NCBI RefSeq assembly: GCF_001577835.2
Contig: NC_029516.1
Coordinates: 94,771,840-94,835,839, forward strand
DNA: 64,000 nucleotides
Source of the DNA: Coturnix japonica
Lineage: Eukaryota; Chordata; Aves; Galliformes; Phasianidae
Reading direction: 5' to 3'
Shown piece after piece: positions 29,488-44,400 of this stretch; the first letter of the stretch is position 1; the number at the start of each line of letters is the position of its first letter. The notes beneath the pieces were generated by a model. That model ran no database searches. It saw only the letters and a list, made by a program, of their open reading frames with translations, and had not been told where the DNA came from. The position numbers and the translations under genes are program-made.

Positions 29488-32400
29488 CCTTTTAATTTTT
29501 CTTGGAATCTTTAGATGAGATTACATTTTCTGTGATTATTTATAACAAAACTGAATTTTCAGATACTCCTAGCTAGGTTCATGTACTGAATTATACTCTC
29601 AGCTCTTTAGCAGTGTAGTTTGTGTAGTTCAGATTCACTTGTCAGTTATGGCCATCCAGTAGGTTTTTAGATTGATGTTTACTTGCAGATGAGGCTTCAG
29701 GCTGCTAGAATCCATGGTGTTGAATGTTGGTGGAAAATCAGTATTAGACCAAGATTTGTTTCAGTTCTTTTTCTCATGCTATGTAAAAATATTTAATGTT
29801 CTATGAGCTTTGTAGCCATAAGCCTACAAAAGCAAAAGCAAAAATGTACTTCATCTTGGGATTTGGAAATACGGGGAAGGATCTAGATAGTAGAAGTTAA
29901 AAAGCAGTGTTGCGTATCATTTTGTCTTTTCTCTTGCGTTTTCCATAATACCATACAGCTTTAGTGTCATGCCTTTATTTTTGAAGAAAGAGAAAAGCTT
30001 TGGCATATTACAAAAGATGGTTGACATTCTTTAATTTTTTCAGCTTTTAGATAATTAATTAAATATGGTTAAAAGCTGTGGAAAAACTCTATTATGTGTC
30101 CAAATTACAGTAAACTTGCTTAAATATAAGGTGTAGCTCTTGAGTGATGAAGTTTCAGTTATTCTCACAGAGCATAAGATGAACAGAGCGAGTAATTTTT
30201 TAAATACTGTGCTTAGTTTGATAGGAATGTTTATTATTAGAATAAGAATTGGCAAAAATGTTGATAATTTTTCTTTAACATCTTTCAGACAAGGCCCAGC
30301 TGCTTGAAATAGCTAAAGCTAATGCAGCTGCCATGTGTGCGAAGTCAGGCGTTCCTTTACCACCAAGTCTGATGCCTATGTTATCTCAAAAGAAAGATGA
30401 CAAAGCCAGTCAGAAGTCATCAAGAGATACACTAAAGGAGCTCACTGAGGTAAGTGAGAATAATACTAAAACTGAAAATAGGTAAAGTGCTTTTTGTGTC
30501 TGCTAGGCAAGCTGTTATTCTGTGTTCTTCGCTCACGTGAAAGCTGGAATGTATTTTGAGCTTTCACTCTGTTTAGAGCTGTGGGTTTTTGTTAGTTTGA
30601 TTTTTGGTTTTTTTTGGTCATTGAAACTAACTTTTGAATTCTGTAGAAAGGTGTGAATTGCAGTTCTTGTGCTTTATTTTGGTTTCTATTTTGTTGTAAT
30701 TTTTACATGCTGGTAGTTTTCATTGCAGTCCATTTAAGAAAAAACCTCAACAAAGAAAACTGAATACCCCAAAATAAAACAACTTTCAGTTCTAGTTCTT
30801 GTTTGTAGTATTGTTAGTTACTTCTGTTTGTATTTTTTTAGCGAATTTTTTGTTGCTCAGTGTTCATTGTGTTAAAAATCTAATATCTGCTTCAGTAGTT
30901 CTGTGTAATTTTATGTGTTCCAAGAGATTCTTAGAGGGAAAGTCATTGTTGCCATGCATCTGTTGCAATTTTACTGAACAAATGGGATGTTTTTGTTTTA
31001 GTTGTGGGAAATTGCTACTTATCCTTACTATAGCAGTGCTGCATTGTTATTGTGATAGTTCTGAAAACATTTTTATTTGTGCAAGTAAAATCTGAGATCA
31101 GGCAATGTCAAATTGTTGGAAAGTAATCCCTTTGTTGTTTTTGGGGTAGTGGAAGCAGAAGTGCTTGTTAGTTTAAAAACAAAACCAACAAAAACAACAA
31201 CCCATGGACATTGTGCAGGTGTGATGAGTGCTTCTGCATGTAACTTCATCCAAGATTCAATGCAAGTGTTGCTCATCTGGGACAAGAAAAACCTTCCCCT
31301 TGCTTGCTTGTTGTGTCTGTGGGAATTCAATGATTAATATATTTCACTGAATCAAAAGCAGCCCCAAAAACATGTGAGAATGTGTCTAAGGGGAGAACTT
31401 TGAGAACCTGTTTTGTTTTCCAAGAAGCTGTCTGCTCTGCAGGTTACGTCAGATGACTGTAGATAATACAGTTGGTTGGTTAGCCTTTTGAGTAATGCAG
31501 TCTTTTTCTGCTGCATAAAGTGTGTGCTTAAGTCATTGTTGGGAGGTGACTTAGAAGAGCATAATAGTCTTTATTTAATAATGACTGATGAGAACGGTGT
31601 CAACAGTGTGTCTTGATTTTAGAGATGAGGCTGTTGCTTTGTATACCAACAGTCAGATTACCAAGTAGGTGTGACTTAAAATTGTATGAACTTGAGTCAG
31701 ATCAGGTGATGTCTTGTAAGAAGATGTTACGTAAATGGAAATGTAGTGGAAGCATGTTACTAAAGTTTTCTCAAATTAAATTTGGACTGTCTCGGTTAGA
31801 GTTACTGCTAGTAAAAATGAGGTGCAGTTGTTTATCTGGTTTTGGTCCTAATTCTAGCCTTTCTAGAATTATTCATTCTTCTTCTCTTTGATCTGCAGGA
31901 TGTCTCCTGCACCTGTATTTTTTTAATTTTTTTTTAGGTCAAACTGCTGTTGAGTAGAACATAGGTCTTGTGTACCTGGGCAACCTCATAAAATATTGCA
32001 GAAGAATATGTCTTTAGAGATACTGCTTCTGACTGAGTTCCTGCTAGTGGAATTTAGGCAGTTATTTGTGATTGTTAATTCTCAGGTTTTTCATTGTAGT
32101 AGCTGAATGAGCTTATAGGCGGTGTGTATTGTACTTCCTATTGTATTATATGGGATACTGGATAGCCAGATCTCTGAAATGCTTGTAGCCCTATACACAC
32201 ATTATGAAACTAGCGCTGTTCATCTGACTCTACAGTATACTTCTGAAAATACTAACCTGTTTGTTTGTGCACTTATTTCCTGTGTGAGTGCTGAGCAAAC
32301 TTAAGTGTTTGATAATGTGTATAAGAAGTGAAATGTGCATACATATGTATGACATTCTTATAAGATTTTCTCAGAATTGTACATCCCACTTTATTTGTTA

Positions 32401-35400
32401 AGTGGTTCATTTTGTTTATTATAGTTGAAAGATCCAGATTTATTCAAAACTGTTGTCTTCACACCTCTCCTTCTTTTCCTTTTTTCAGAAATGCAAGAAG
32501 ATTGCTCAAAGCACAGATGATGTGATAGTGAATAAACCTCACGTTTCTGATGAAGAAGAGGAAGAACGTCCTTTCTACAATCACCCTTTTAAGCTCAATG
32601 AACCCAAACCTATTTTTTTCAATTTAAGTGTGAGTACTTCTGCAATCAGTAATTTAAAAAAAATAATTTAATTTTAAAATTTGAAGTTCATATTTGAACT
32701 TTTTCTAAAGGACGGATAGTTTTAGAGAAATTGAAGCAATGATTGATAATCTTGGAGAAATTTATGCTTGAATGCTGTTAAAAGTACTCTTGTTACAAAA
32801 AGAAAATTTTCCTCAGCCCATGATAAGTTTCCATAATTGGATTAAGACTTTTTTGTCATTTATGTTTTTTACAGTGTTCAAAGCTTTAGTAACAGAGGAG
32901 TTCAGTTTTGTTTCACATTTTCACTGCAAAGAATATTAGTATGAACTTGCAGACAGCGTTGGAATTGGAAAAGGCTTTGGAAAAGTATTAGTTTTCTTTT
33001 AAATTCAATACGGAATTCTAAAAGCATTGTGAAAAGTTCTGAATGACATGCCATTAAGTTTGCACAGACTCTGTGTTCTATGTCTGTTACTGCAATCTGG
33101 CATCTGTGATTTGAAGCATGGTTAGAATTTGTCTAGGAAGTGTTTTCAACTGCGCATTAAGAATTTTTTGTGCTTACAAAAGTCTGATTTGGTTTTGTTG
33201 GTTAATATTGAAATCCTTTGTACACTAAATGAAAACAAAAGTTAATTGTAAAAACACATTTTATGGTGTATACAAAACTAGTACTAATACATAGTTATGC
33301 AAAATGTAAGTTTGAAATAAATTTCAACTTTAAATGACACAGCTAGAAAGTGGTGCAATGAAATTCAGGATATTTTGGGATTCTGTATAGACTCTGAAAA
33401 GGATTGATCTTTAGTGGGCATGGGCTGCTTTGCCTGCTCTTCACAATTTTGATGCATTTAGTCTTGTCCTTTCTATTCATTCTGGGTTCTGAACTTATTA
33501 CTGTTCTTGGACGTGTCCTTGATAACAGGAGTTTGCTCAACGTTTTCAGGTTCTAACCTTCTCTAACTTTTTTTCCTTTCAAGACTCCCAGCATAAAACC
33601 AGCACCACCACCACAACCAAAAAATCAGGTCAGCCTGTCAAAGGAATTTCCTGTTTCATCTGGGTCTCAGCATAGGAAAAAGGAAGCTGATAGTGTCTAT
33701 GGAGAATGGGTTCCAGTTGAAAAAGGAAAAGAAGATAGCAAGGATGATGTTTTCCCCAAACCGTCCATTGAGGTAAGGAAAGGAAGGAAAGCATACACTT
33801 TAAGAAAAAAAAAGCCATTGCCTGGTCAGTCTGGTGTCAAATCACAGCCTGTGAAAAAAAAGAAAGGTGTGCATAGGTAGCACTTGAAAAAGCTGGTTAT
33901 CTGAACTGCTACAGTCTTCACATTTGCTTACAGTGTTAATGTGAGCAGTGATGTAAGCGACCTGTAACCAACAATATCGTGTGCTTTTGTCAACTAGTGA
34001 CTTCACTGTCTCAGTAGAACTTTCACTTGAAGATTGAAAAGCAAGTTTCAAGTTTCCTGCAAAGGTTGACACTGTATGTGTAGATTTTAACAATAATAAA
34101 TTGAATAATAGTTTTAAATTTCCTACAATAACATGAAATAACATGGAATTGAAATGTAATCCATTGAAAACAGATTTGAAAGTAGTTCTTAAAACTGCCA
34201 TTTCATCTGGATGTATCTACTCATTTTTCCAACTTTAGTCCCATTTTCTTATGAAGCTGTCTTCCATGTGGCCTTCCAAAGGAAAATTTAACTGTATGTA
34301 TATAATAAACTGTAAAAAGGAAATGATTTTCCCCTTGATATGTCTTCAAAAGATTATTCTGTGGGGTTCTTGTAATTAAGTAAATTGAATATTTAAGACA
34401 TTGCTTTTTTTTTTTTTTTTTTTAAGTTAATGTCACTTTATTGCTTCTAAAGACTTGTTCTCATACATTGCAAAACAAATAAAAAAAAAAAAAAAAAGCC
34501 TTGCCTTCGCATTTCTGATGAAATTGTTTTTCAGCTTAGTGCATTTTGTTCTTCGGTAATTTTCTAAGGTAGTATAGTTCACCTCCTGAAACACAGATGT
34601 TATTTTCTTCTGTGTCTTTTACAGCACCAAAAGCACAGTGAATATAACTTACTTAATGCGTGGCTTGATTGCACACTTCAGAGGCAGAGCTTGAGGGTCA
34701 AGCACTTGTTTTTAACTGGTGGTAAAAGGTCTTGTCCTTCAAGTGGTTGGTGATAAACTTGGTTCAGGCAAGGTATCTGCATTCAGGTTTCCAAAAACTA
34801 GACATATGTCTTTGACAGGTTTGGTTAGGCAAGCACTGATGGTTTGTTTGTTCATTATGTAGAAGAGGCCTTGAAAAATGACATTGGAGTAAATATATTC
34901 AACATGGCTTTCTTTCCATTCTGTCATGTGTATGCTTATAAATGCTTGTAACTGTTTTGTCTGTTTTTATATTCTGTGAATAAATATTTTTATTTGCATT
35001 TACCTTAACGTGGTTTGTGTTAAGGGTGATTTCAAGGGTCAGTAACTGACAGCAGAGCATACCATTCCCTTGTGTTTGGCAATCCTTAACCTTGAAATAC
35101 AGGAATATTCTTGTAGGAGTAGGATCTCTATATGTTTCTCCAGGGAGCTGGGAAAATAATAGAGTGCTTCTCTGCTTAATATTAGGGCTAATTGTTTTAA
35201 ATGTTTGTGGGACTGTCTGTGGATGAAATTGCTTCTTTGGAGCAAAGTAAACCAGGTCCCTTGCTGCTGGAGCTGGGGAAGTGAGGGAGCTTTCTTGGAT
35301 CCTCAAGAGGTTTGACATATAATTTACTTCATTTAATTTTGTTAGCTTGGTAATTTTGGTAGCTGTTTGTCACAATTCTGATTTGAGTCTATTTCAATAT

Positions 35401-38400
35401 TTATAAGAAAACAATAAAAACAGTAAACCAATTATGCGGGTCATATAATTAGTTATGGGACTGTGGAGCCTAAAATGGCCCTGCTAAAATATTACAGATG
35501 CTTTTAATAAAATGTTAAATGCTGTTAATGTAGTTACTTGAGGTGGTAGAAAATAAAGAAAAAGCTCTTGCCTCAATTGATCTCAAGTATCAACATGCCT
35601 ACAAAGGACAGAGAAACTTAGAAGCAAATTATTTGAGAACTTGAAAGCCCATACTTAGAATGCTGTATTTTAAGTTTGGTATATACAGCAGTGGCTATTG
35701 TGCAGAGAAGCCCTCTTGATATAAGAGCACACAAAGTGCATTTAGTGTCAAAATTCTTGTCTTTTTGTTGTCACCACTTCCTGCTTGCTTCAATATTTGT
35801 GTCTGTGGGAAAAATGTTATTAAAATTCAGAACTGGAAAGACAGAACTCTTAGGAGTAGCATGCTGAATGTGGACATGTTTTATTTGACGAAATAATAAC
35901 AACTTTTCATGCTTCAAGCAGAGATTTTTTTTTTTCCAAGATCCAAAGCTGCCATTGAATGCCTTGACATAATACAAAGCCATGATGGTCTCCAAAATGG
36001 TGACTGACCATGTGGGGAAAGTGTATGGGAATTCTAACTAACCAGGGTATCTGCTAATAGGCCCCAGTCCGGTAAAGCACTAAAGTACACATGTGTGTTT
36101 AAGTATGTGAGTGGTCCCGATGTGATTTCAGTGGACTACTTGCATGCCTATGTGTATTGCTGGATTGAAGCTTTTGGTGAGTAGAATAATTTTATGTATA
36201 TCCTGAAGCAGTTTTGCAAATAAAACGTGGAAGAGCAGTTCAGACTGTGTAGGGGGGAATCTTCTTAATGCAAGAATGTGTGTATATTGCTAACAGGTGT
36301 TCTTCTATAGACACGAATATCACTTGGGGTTGTAAAAGAAAATCTTTCAGTTCTTCTAGTCCAGTATTTATAATGTATGTTTTTGTCATCTGAGATAATA
36401 AACATTGAAGTCAGTTTCATAGACATACATGTTGTAAGGATTTCCGGTCTGTCATGCTCGGTACCAGGTGGTTTAGCGACATGATACGGGATTAATTTAC
36501 TGAAGGACATACTGCTTGTCTGGGGCAGGGAGTATAATTAAACATCTTTCCCCATTTTAAACTAAAATTTAATAGCCAGAATAATAATTTGAAGAGTATT
36601 TTGTATTATGCTACTCTAGACATTTTTGTCTGCCTTCTACTGGTTTTTCAGTGTTTACTGAATTCTGGGCATGTTTCTTGTGATGGGGATTTTTGTGGAT
36701 TATCTATGTATTTTTCATCAAGGACAATTCTAAACTGGTTTCAGTTTCTTCCACTGGCCTTTTATTCTAGTATGATGTGAGAGGCTAAGGTAATGAGATG
36801 GTGACTAATCTAAGTCTTTTGTAATGCAAAGTAAAACAAATACAACAATTAAAAAAAAAGACAAAACAACCCAAAACCCTAAAGCATCAATCTAATTTAT
36901 ATCTGTATGCCATTTGCTGTTTTGGTTATTGGTTTTCTTCTGTGCTTTGAAGAGTTCCAACCCTTTACAGTCTCCTTTACGTGCTTTTATTCAATTAAGT
37001 TTCACTTTTCTCTGGCCGCTGTTGTTTTTTTCCTTTCAAAATAGAATGATCCACAAAATGGACATTATTTGAAGAGTAAGGCCCAAGTACTTTTACATAA
37101 GAGCTGTATACCGGCCTTAATTTATCTTTACAACCTCAAATGGTTTGATTTTCCTTCTTGGTTGCTTTATGTATCGAGGTTTGCACTGAACTTTGTTCCA
37201 TATTTTTACCCACCTGATTCTGATCAGTTATATGCAAGATGAGTTCAGGTTTTTTTTTCTTAAAATTTTGTTCTGGTTCAACAGTGCAGTTATAAATAAT
37301 CTTTTACTAAACAGTTAATTTTGTGTGCTACTAGTCTGTTCTCATTTTTATGCAAGTCTTTTAGGCTGAAGATTAAAATTTTAAGCACTAAACCCAAGAG
37401 TGTGGGATGCATGCAATTCTTGCTGTAATTCTTCTGTACATATAAGTTGAAGTTCTAGTGTTATTTAATAGGGTATTCATGTGAACAGCTCTGTATAAAG
37501 GCCTTTGCCTAAGTTTTGTAGCTAAATTGTATTTAATATACTGTTAGTTAATAATTTCCACTGAATTCTTAATGTCTTAGGTATTAAAACCTAGAATTTT
37601 CAATGACCAAAATATTTAATTTGAAAATAAATCTGTAGATTCTGTGTTTGGAGAGATGTTGCCTTTGTGCTTCAGATTTTGTATTTGTTTAGCAAACGTC
37701 AAGCATGCATGCACATAAAAATAAATTCTCAGACTCATTATTTTTTCACATTGCCATTTTGTATGTCAAGCCACTTATTTAATGTTTGAAACAACTCTAT
37801 AGCATTTGTTGAGTTTATTCTGCAACAGAACTTTACCAGGTCGAACAGGTGATACTTTTCTCTAATGTATTTTTAAGAATGATATTTTTCTTCCTAGGGT
37901 GTGGACATAACTGCAGCTATGAATGACCGAGCAATAGCTCAGAAAAGGCTTAACGAAAACACGTTTGATTTAGAGGCCATGTGCATGTTAAATCGCGCAC
38001 AGGAACAGGTATGTTGCGCTTTTTCATCAGTGTTTCAGTCAAGTTAAGAAGTGTAAATGTTTACCCTTTGTGTCACTGATATTTCTAAGTACAGTTTTTG
38101 AAAGTCCAGCTTATGGGCATGTCTTCAAAAATTTGGCCTTAAACTTCATAGTACTAGCTCTGAGGATAAACAAACCATGAGCCACAAACCTGCTAGACTC
38201 TGAGCTCAGTCTTTAGGGTTAATGTTAAAAGATGCTCACCTTTTTTGAGGTATCTTCTTGGAAATGAATACTGTCACTTTATTAAGTATAAGTGAGGAAT
38301 CATAAAAGTTACTGAGAATAGAAAAACAAGAAAAATTTTATTCCAGTCTTATGTTGATTTTTATATTCTAGATTGATGCCTGGGCTCAATCAAACTCCAT

Positions 38401-41400
38401 ACCTGGCCAGTTCACAGGAAGTACTGGAGCACAGATTTTGTCCTCGGATGAGCTAACCAACAGTGGTCCTCAAGCATGGATTAGAAAGGTAGAAGTTATG
38501 CAGACATACTTGTCTGAATATCACATACTACATATTAGCAAAAGTACTGGATCATGCCAAAAAAATGGCCTTAAAACTTACGGTCATGCATGTATCAAAT
38601 GCAACAAACAGATTGAGTTAAAACTTTAATGAATTTTACTACTTGCTGCTGCTGTGTTTGTTTTGGTATGCATTAAGATGTTGAACATGATGTTTCAGTT
38701 GAGTGTCTAAAGTACCCAATAAGATGTGCGTCTGTTACTTGAGTCAGACTGGTACGTACATGCTTACACTGAAATGACATGCTGGTATGGTTGCAATGGT
38801 AGGTCCATCACTACTTCTATGGAATTGAGGCAGATCAGGCCAGGAGGTTTGATCCTGATGTCATTGAAGTCGATGATGTTTTGGCATCAACTTCAGTGAG
38901 CCAAGTCGCAAACAGCCCATTCTGTTTGACTTGGTTTTATCTGATGGTTCCTGCTTTGCCTCTATTTGCATCACCAGTGTTTTCTGGGATCCAGAGATTT
39001 GGAATATTAAACCAGGAGTTGCAGTTGGGTTAAATAAATATAAGATTATCCTACAGTGAAAGTTAACTTTTACTGCAGAGTAATACTGGCTTATTTTGGG
39101 TGTGTGATGCGTCATACATACATGTGTTTTATAAGTTTTGTAAGTCATGCTTCATCTTTGAAAATGAATGCTGAACTAGTACTCTTTCAAGAAGTAGAAC
39201 TGAGGAATTCAAGCAAAATAAATGAGTTATCATGGTTACTCTTACAAATATTGCAGTTGAGTATATGCTGTATTTGCTTATCCTTCTGGAGTTAAGACAA
39301 CCTTCAAAACTGGTAGGTTAGACTTGAAACTTAGTGAAAGTTTCCATAAAACTTTGTGAACTGTGAGCACAGAAGTCTGGAAATATGATGTAATATAGAA
39401 CTATTATTGTGAGGATTCACTGATTTATTTTTCCATTTTGTATAGCCAAGCAATACAGAGAGCCAGGCAACACAAACATCCAAATTACTTGTTAGATGGG
39501 AATCTTTTGGGTTCTTCGTATTAATATTGAGTGTAGATTATACAATCCTGCTTTAAAAATTACAAACTTCTGAGATTTTATTAAAATATTGATTGCAATA
39601 AATGTCCCTGCCACTGGAATTTAGAAATAAAAAGCACTCAGCAGGCAGGTGCGTTGATGAGAAAAGGAGAGCATTTTCACCAAAAGGCTAGAAAGAAAGA
39701 CTAGCAAGCCTACCGAGGATTCTGACTTTCTGCTTATGTCGAGTGGAATCTCAAGACAAAGGAAAGGGAACATCTGTTTCCCAACTCTCCTTTTCTCATC
39801 CCATTTTCCTTCCTTGAATTTCTGTGGTGTGCTCTTCTGTGTCTTGCAGTAACAGTAATGTCCACTGAAACAACAATGGCAAAGTAGAGAAGTTGTGTTT
39901 TTTCTTGGTCTTTTAACTTCACTGTGTGGTTTGATTGGCAGGGGGGGTGGGTTGGGGAAAGCTTTATAAGTAGAAAATTAAAGAAGAGCCTGGTGTCTGA
40001 TTTGTGGTGGACATAACTACTGTGAGGAGCAGAAACATACCGGGTTGTTTTGTTGAATCTAGAATTAAGAGTGAACTGGCAGAAGCACTTCTGTCTTCTG
40101 AGTAGCTGTAAAAATGTAGTGGTTTGCAGTAGTAGGCGCCCTCCCTAGCAAGCGTCATGTAGTTTGTCATAATGGAGGCTGCTACTGTAAACAAGAGGAG
40201 TTGTTGGATGAAGATGAGAAGGACACAGTCCTCTTTCCTGCTCGGCATTCCTCAGCTTGACTTCTTTTGCTCTTTCGAAGTTCCATATTTGCACACACAT
40301 TTCAATCATATCTGTAGGATGGCACGTAGTTAAAGCCATGCGCCCTTTACAAAATACCTCAGGGCTAAAGAAGTCTCTTACTGTTTCTAGGATTGGTGGG
40401 GCCAGTGAAAACCTCAACAAAGCTTAGGTTTGATTAACTCAGTGTGAAGTCATTTCCTTTGGTTATAGGGTGATTTCACAGAAAAAAAAGTGAATTTGAA
40501 AAAATGATTTATGAATGCATGTTATCTTTCTCAGTGACATGAATACAACCATGAAATGCAAAGTACAGGTTGTATTTCACTTAGACACTTGGAATTGTGC
40601 AGTTTTGTTCCTGTTTAATTGTGCAGCATAAAAGTTAGGCTTGTATTTGCTGTCTTTTTTTTTTTTTTTTTTTTTTGTCCTAAGAAAATAATGTATTTTT
40701 AACAGTAGAAAACAAAGGTATTTGTAAACTTCATCTACCAGTAGGGCTGTGATTTTTCTTGAGTTATGTGGCAAGTGTAAATTAATGCACGTTTCTGACT
40801 AAAGATGTGGCTTACTGAAGGCATTTTTCTTAGGGGGTAGCCATAAGCACTTGCTATGAGAGGTCTCATGGTCATGGACTGTTTAGAAGAAACAGAGCCT
40901 GTGCCAGCTAGGTGTTGTTTATCCATATACACAGGAAATCTGTCTGCATGTACAGACATTGCTTAACAGAGAAATGGGCTAAAGAAGGTAGCAGTAATAA
41001 AATATATGAGCAGTATCAGGAGGGGAATAAAATTGAAGTACTCAGGGAACTTGTTTGAAAGATGCTTTCATCACTTTGCATTTCCTGGGTTTTAGCATAT
41101 TTCTTTTTCTATTATTTTATTATTGCTTCCTTTTAAAAATGACGCTGGAGAGGTAATATGTACTCAAACAAAAATGCCTGCAAATTTTAGTTCTACCTCA
41201 ACAAGATTTTGAGGGCCTTAGCTGTTGAAGCGGTTAATGTGACACATTCAAATGAGCGACACACCAGTTAGAAGTAAGGTAATAAAGTTTGTGATGTTGA
41301 TTACTAGAATTCTGAGCAGTATTCATAATCAAATAATACTTTGTTAGGCTTCTCGTATCTTCAAAGACTTATGAACCATCTTATCTTTTTCTTCTGAAAC

Positions 41401-44400
41401 GTGATTTCTGTTTCAGTTTATCATCACTGGTGTAATCAGTTCACAAATACAATTTGTTTCGGGGGTTCTGTTTGGTTTTTTAGCTTTTTTCTTTTTGTTT
41501 TTAAACAAATGCATAGTGTTGCTGGATAAATGACAAATTCATGGAAGTGGTCGGATTTTTTTCCAGGCGAGTTCTCTTGAGGTCTGCTTACTCAGACTTT
41601 TGCCGAGTCACCCCCTGCTTTTCTGTATTTACCAGCTTATTTCTAATAGCCTAAATTTGCTCTCCAGAAGGAAGTTTTTATAACATTTTACATGCACAGT
41701 GTAATGCTTGGGATTTGTTTCATTTGGTTGTGCTAAGGCATGCCACACAGTTTTACAGTGGCTGCTAGAATGTTATGTTTTGTGTACCCAGTGCTGAAAA
41801 GTTAAATCCTTTATTCCCTTATTTCACTGACTAGTCACTGCAAATGAATAAAACACTAATGATAGAGTTTAAACTAAATCTTGTGATTATTGCTTACACA
41901 CGAGTACTGACATGTGTCTTGCGAAGCTCTCCTTCCAGCAAGGCAGTCTATCAGAATGTTGATATTCTTAGTGCCTTGCATGACACAATGAGCTTTATTT
42001 GGAATTGAAGGCCAGATGGCAAGGCAAATCAACCATGTGCTGGTTACATTGGACTGGCCTCTGCTTCGTCAGAGAAAAATGATTTATTTATTTATTTATT
42101 TATTTTCAGTTAACCACAAATTGGTTTCTATTCATTGTATGCATAAGCTGTTAAGAAAATTTCTAAAGCTGAGTCCTTGCAAGGCATTTGTAGGGATTCT
42201 TCAGGAATATATCACAGAATCATGAAACAGCCTGGGTTGCAAAGGACCACAATGATCATCCAGTTTCAGCCCCCCTGCTATGTGCAGGGTCACCAACCAC
42301 CAGACCAGGCTGCCCAGAGCCTTATCTCCCTCTTGTGTCAGAGAAGGATTGTGGCTGCTGCTGAAAACATTAGAGTCGTGGAATCCTCAGCTGCGGTGCA
42401 AGTTTCACCTTGCTTCTCACATACTTGTACTGTGCTTATAAGTTCTGTGGAGTCATTCTTAGAGTAATCTCACAGGCAGCCCATCGACCTACAGCTGAAA
42501 GGGTCCAACTATGAGCCTTTAAGGCTGTATTGTGTTATGTTTAATAAATAATTGCTCAAAAGAGAGAAACCCTCCTTCTAGCAGAGAGCTTGGGCTTTAG
42601 TGCCATGTCAGCTTTGTGAGAAGGATATTTTCTTCTCGAAGCAACAGCAGATGATAATGTTCATTAAGATCTCTCAAATATTCGTGGCTTTAATGTTTTG
42701 AACATTGTGAGTGCTGTTTTAGAGATTATTCCATTTGATGCTATATGTTATGCTTTATTCAGAGACAGGTGTTGCAGTCAAATAATGGTGACTGTCCAAC
42801 TTGCAGCATCTTTCTTCAAAAGGCTGTAAAACCATTTTTCTCTTCTCTCCCCCTCTTCCCCCATTAAAGCCCTTGCATGGTAATTCAGACATTCATGGGT
42901 TATTTTGCTAGTAATGTTGATTTCTGCCCTCTCTCCTGGTATATTGCCCTAATGTAGTTTAAAAACAGGCACAATTTTTACTTAGAATTACTGAAAAAAA
43001 CTCTGAAATGATCAGGTTTCACTGTGTAGCCTGCTTTATAAAGAAAAGGTAACGGCGCAAGAATTTGGCTTATTAGTTGTCTCCATCTGCTGGCAGAACA
43101 GAATTGTGCTTTATTTGTCTGACATCATGGAATTCAATACAAAAGAATTACATCACATTTTCATGCTGCTCTGCTAGAATTGGTATTAGAAAGATTATAG
43201 TTACTTTCTGACCAATTATTTCGTTCTGATACCAGTAACTTAGAAACTTGTAGTTAGTTGTACTAGATGCTACTCGATATCCTCCTTATGGGCTGGAGCT
43301 GCAGAGGTACCTCACTATCAGGTACGTCTGGGACAAATCCTTCTATGGCTTTTAAAACTGAAAAGATCTTATTTCTCTACTTTTTTATTAACATTATAGT
43401 ATTTTTACAGTTTCAAATGTCATTACTCATATTCCGCTAAACCATGGAATGAGTAAACACATCTGTATTAACTTGTGAGAGAAAAGAGGTACACAGAATA
43501 TAATTGTACAGATGGCATTGGAGATTCATACTTGTTATTTAAAAAATAAAGTTTTGAGGAACTCTCTTTTTCCCAGCTCAAAGCCTTCTCGGCTTCATCA
43601 GTAACCTGAACCAAAGTAAGCTTCTCCATGCTCCCTTCATATTGCTGGTAGAATTCCTTTGTTTAGCCTTGCAACGTGATGCACAACTATGGCTGTTCTG
43701 TAATGAAACAAAACGTTCTGAATGAAACAAAACCCAATCATTTCTAATCACTTGTTGTGTTGGTTATGCTGTGCATGTTAAAGAGTTAGCATATGTAAAA
43801 ATTGGTATTTAAATTATCCGGTAGGAACGCTAGGACACATGTGGTTTTGTTTTTTAGATTTTGTTTTTAAAGTTTTTTTTTTTAATGAACTACATTTTAG
43901 AATTAAAAACTGGTTATTTCCAGTATTTGGAATTGATTTGATCTCTGATAATTTCTAATGTAGGAGCTCAGTGATTTAATTTTTGACTCTGAATAGCACT
44001 ATTTTGATTGTTTTTCTTTGCACACTACCTTTGACCTCCAAGTTACTGCCTTGGAAGGTGTGCTGGGAAAGCTAAAAGGGCCTCACTGAGAAATTGAACT
44101 CTTTCACTTGTGAACTGCGTACACACTGGTGGTAATGAAACAGATATTCGTATTGTAAATTCTACTATTGCAAAGCAGGTACAAAAGAGGAATCGGAACC
44201 CAGGGTGACATTGACTGGGGTTTGTATCATTCTCGGCATGGTTGCCCTTTTCTTATGAGAGGTTCCTGGAAAAGAGAGGGGAGGATGAAAATGGAAGTAA
44301 GTAAAAGCTACTCTAGGCTTATAGCTTGAGGCAGTCTGTATCGAAGGACCAATTGTCTCTGTACACGCACACTGCATGGTCTGCACCAGTCAAAAAAGGA

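Larger units (their letters stand above)
33773..37897 (+). other. SON: SON intron 6
   Basis: 4.1 kb AT-rich intron. Holds the basic read-through tail and AATAAA at its start and the small retroposed insert at 34,398-34,471; the rest shows nothing I recognise. Confidence 0.85.

Noticed and set aside
39964-40420. Minus-strand frames in SON intron 8
   Set aside because: No recognisable family; length expected by chance in a 7.4 kb intron.
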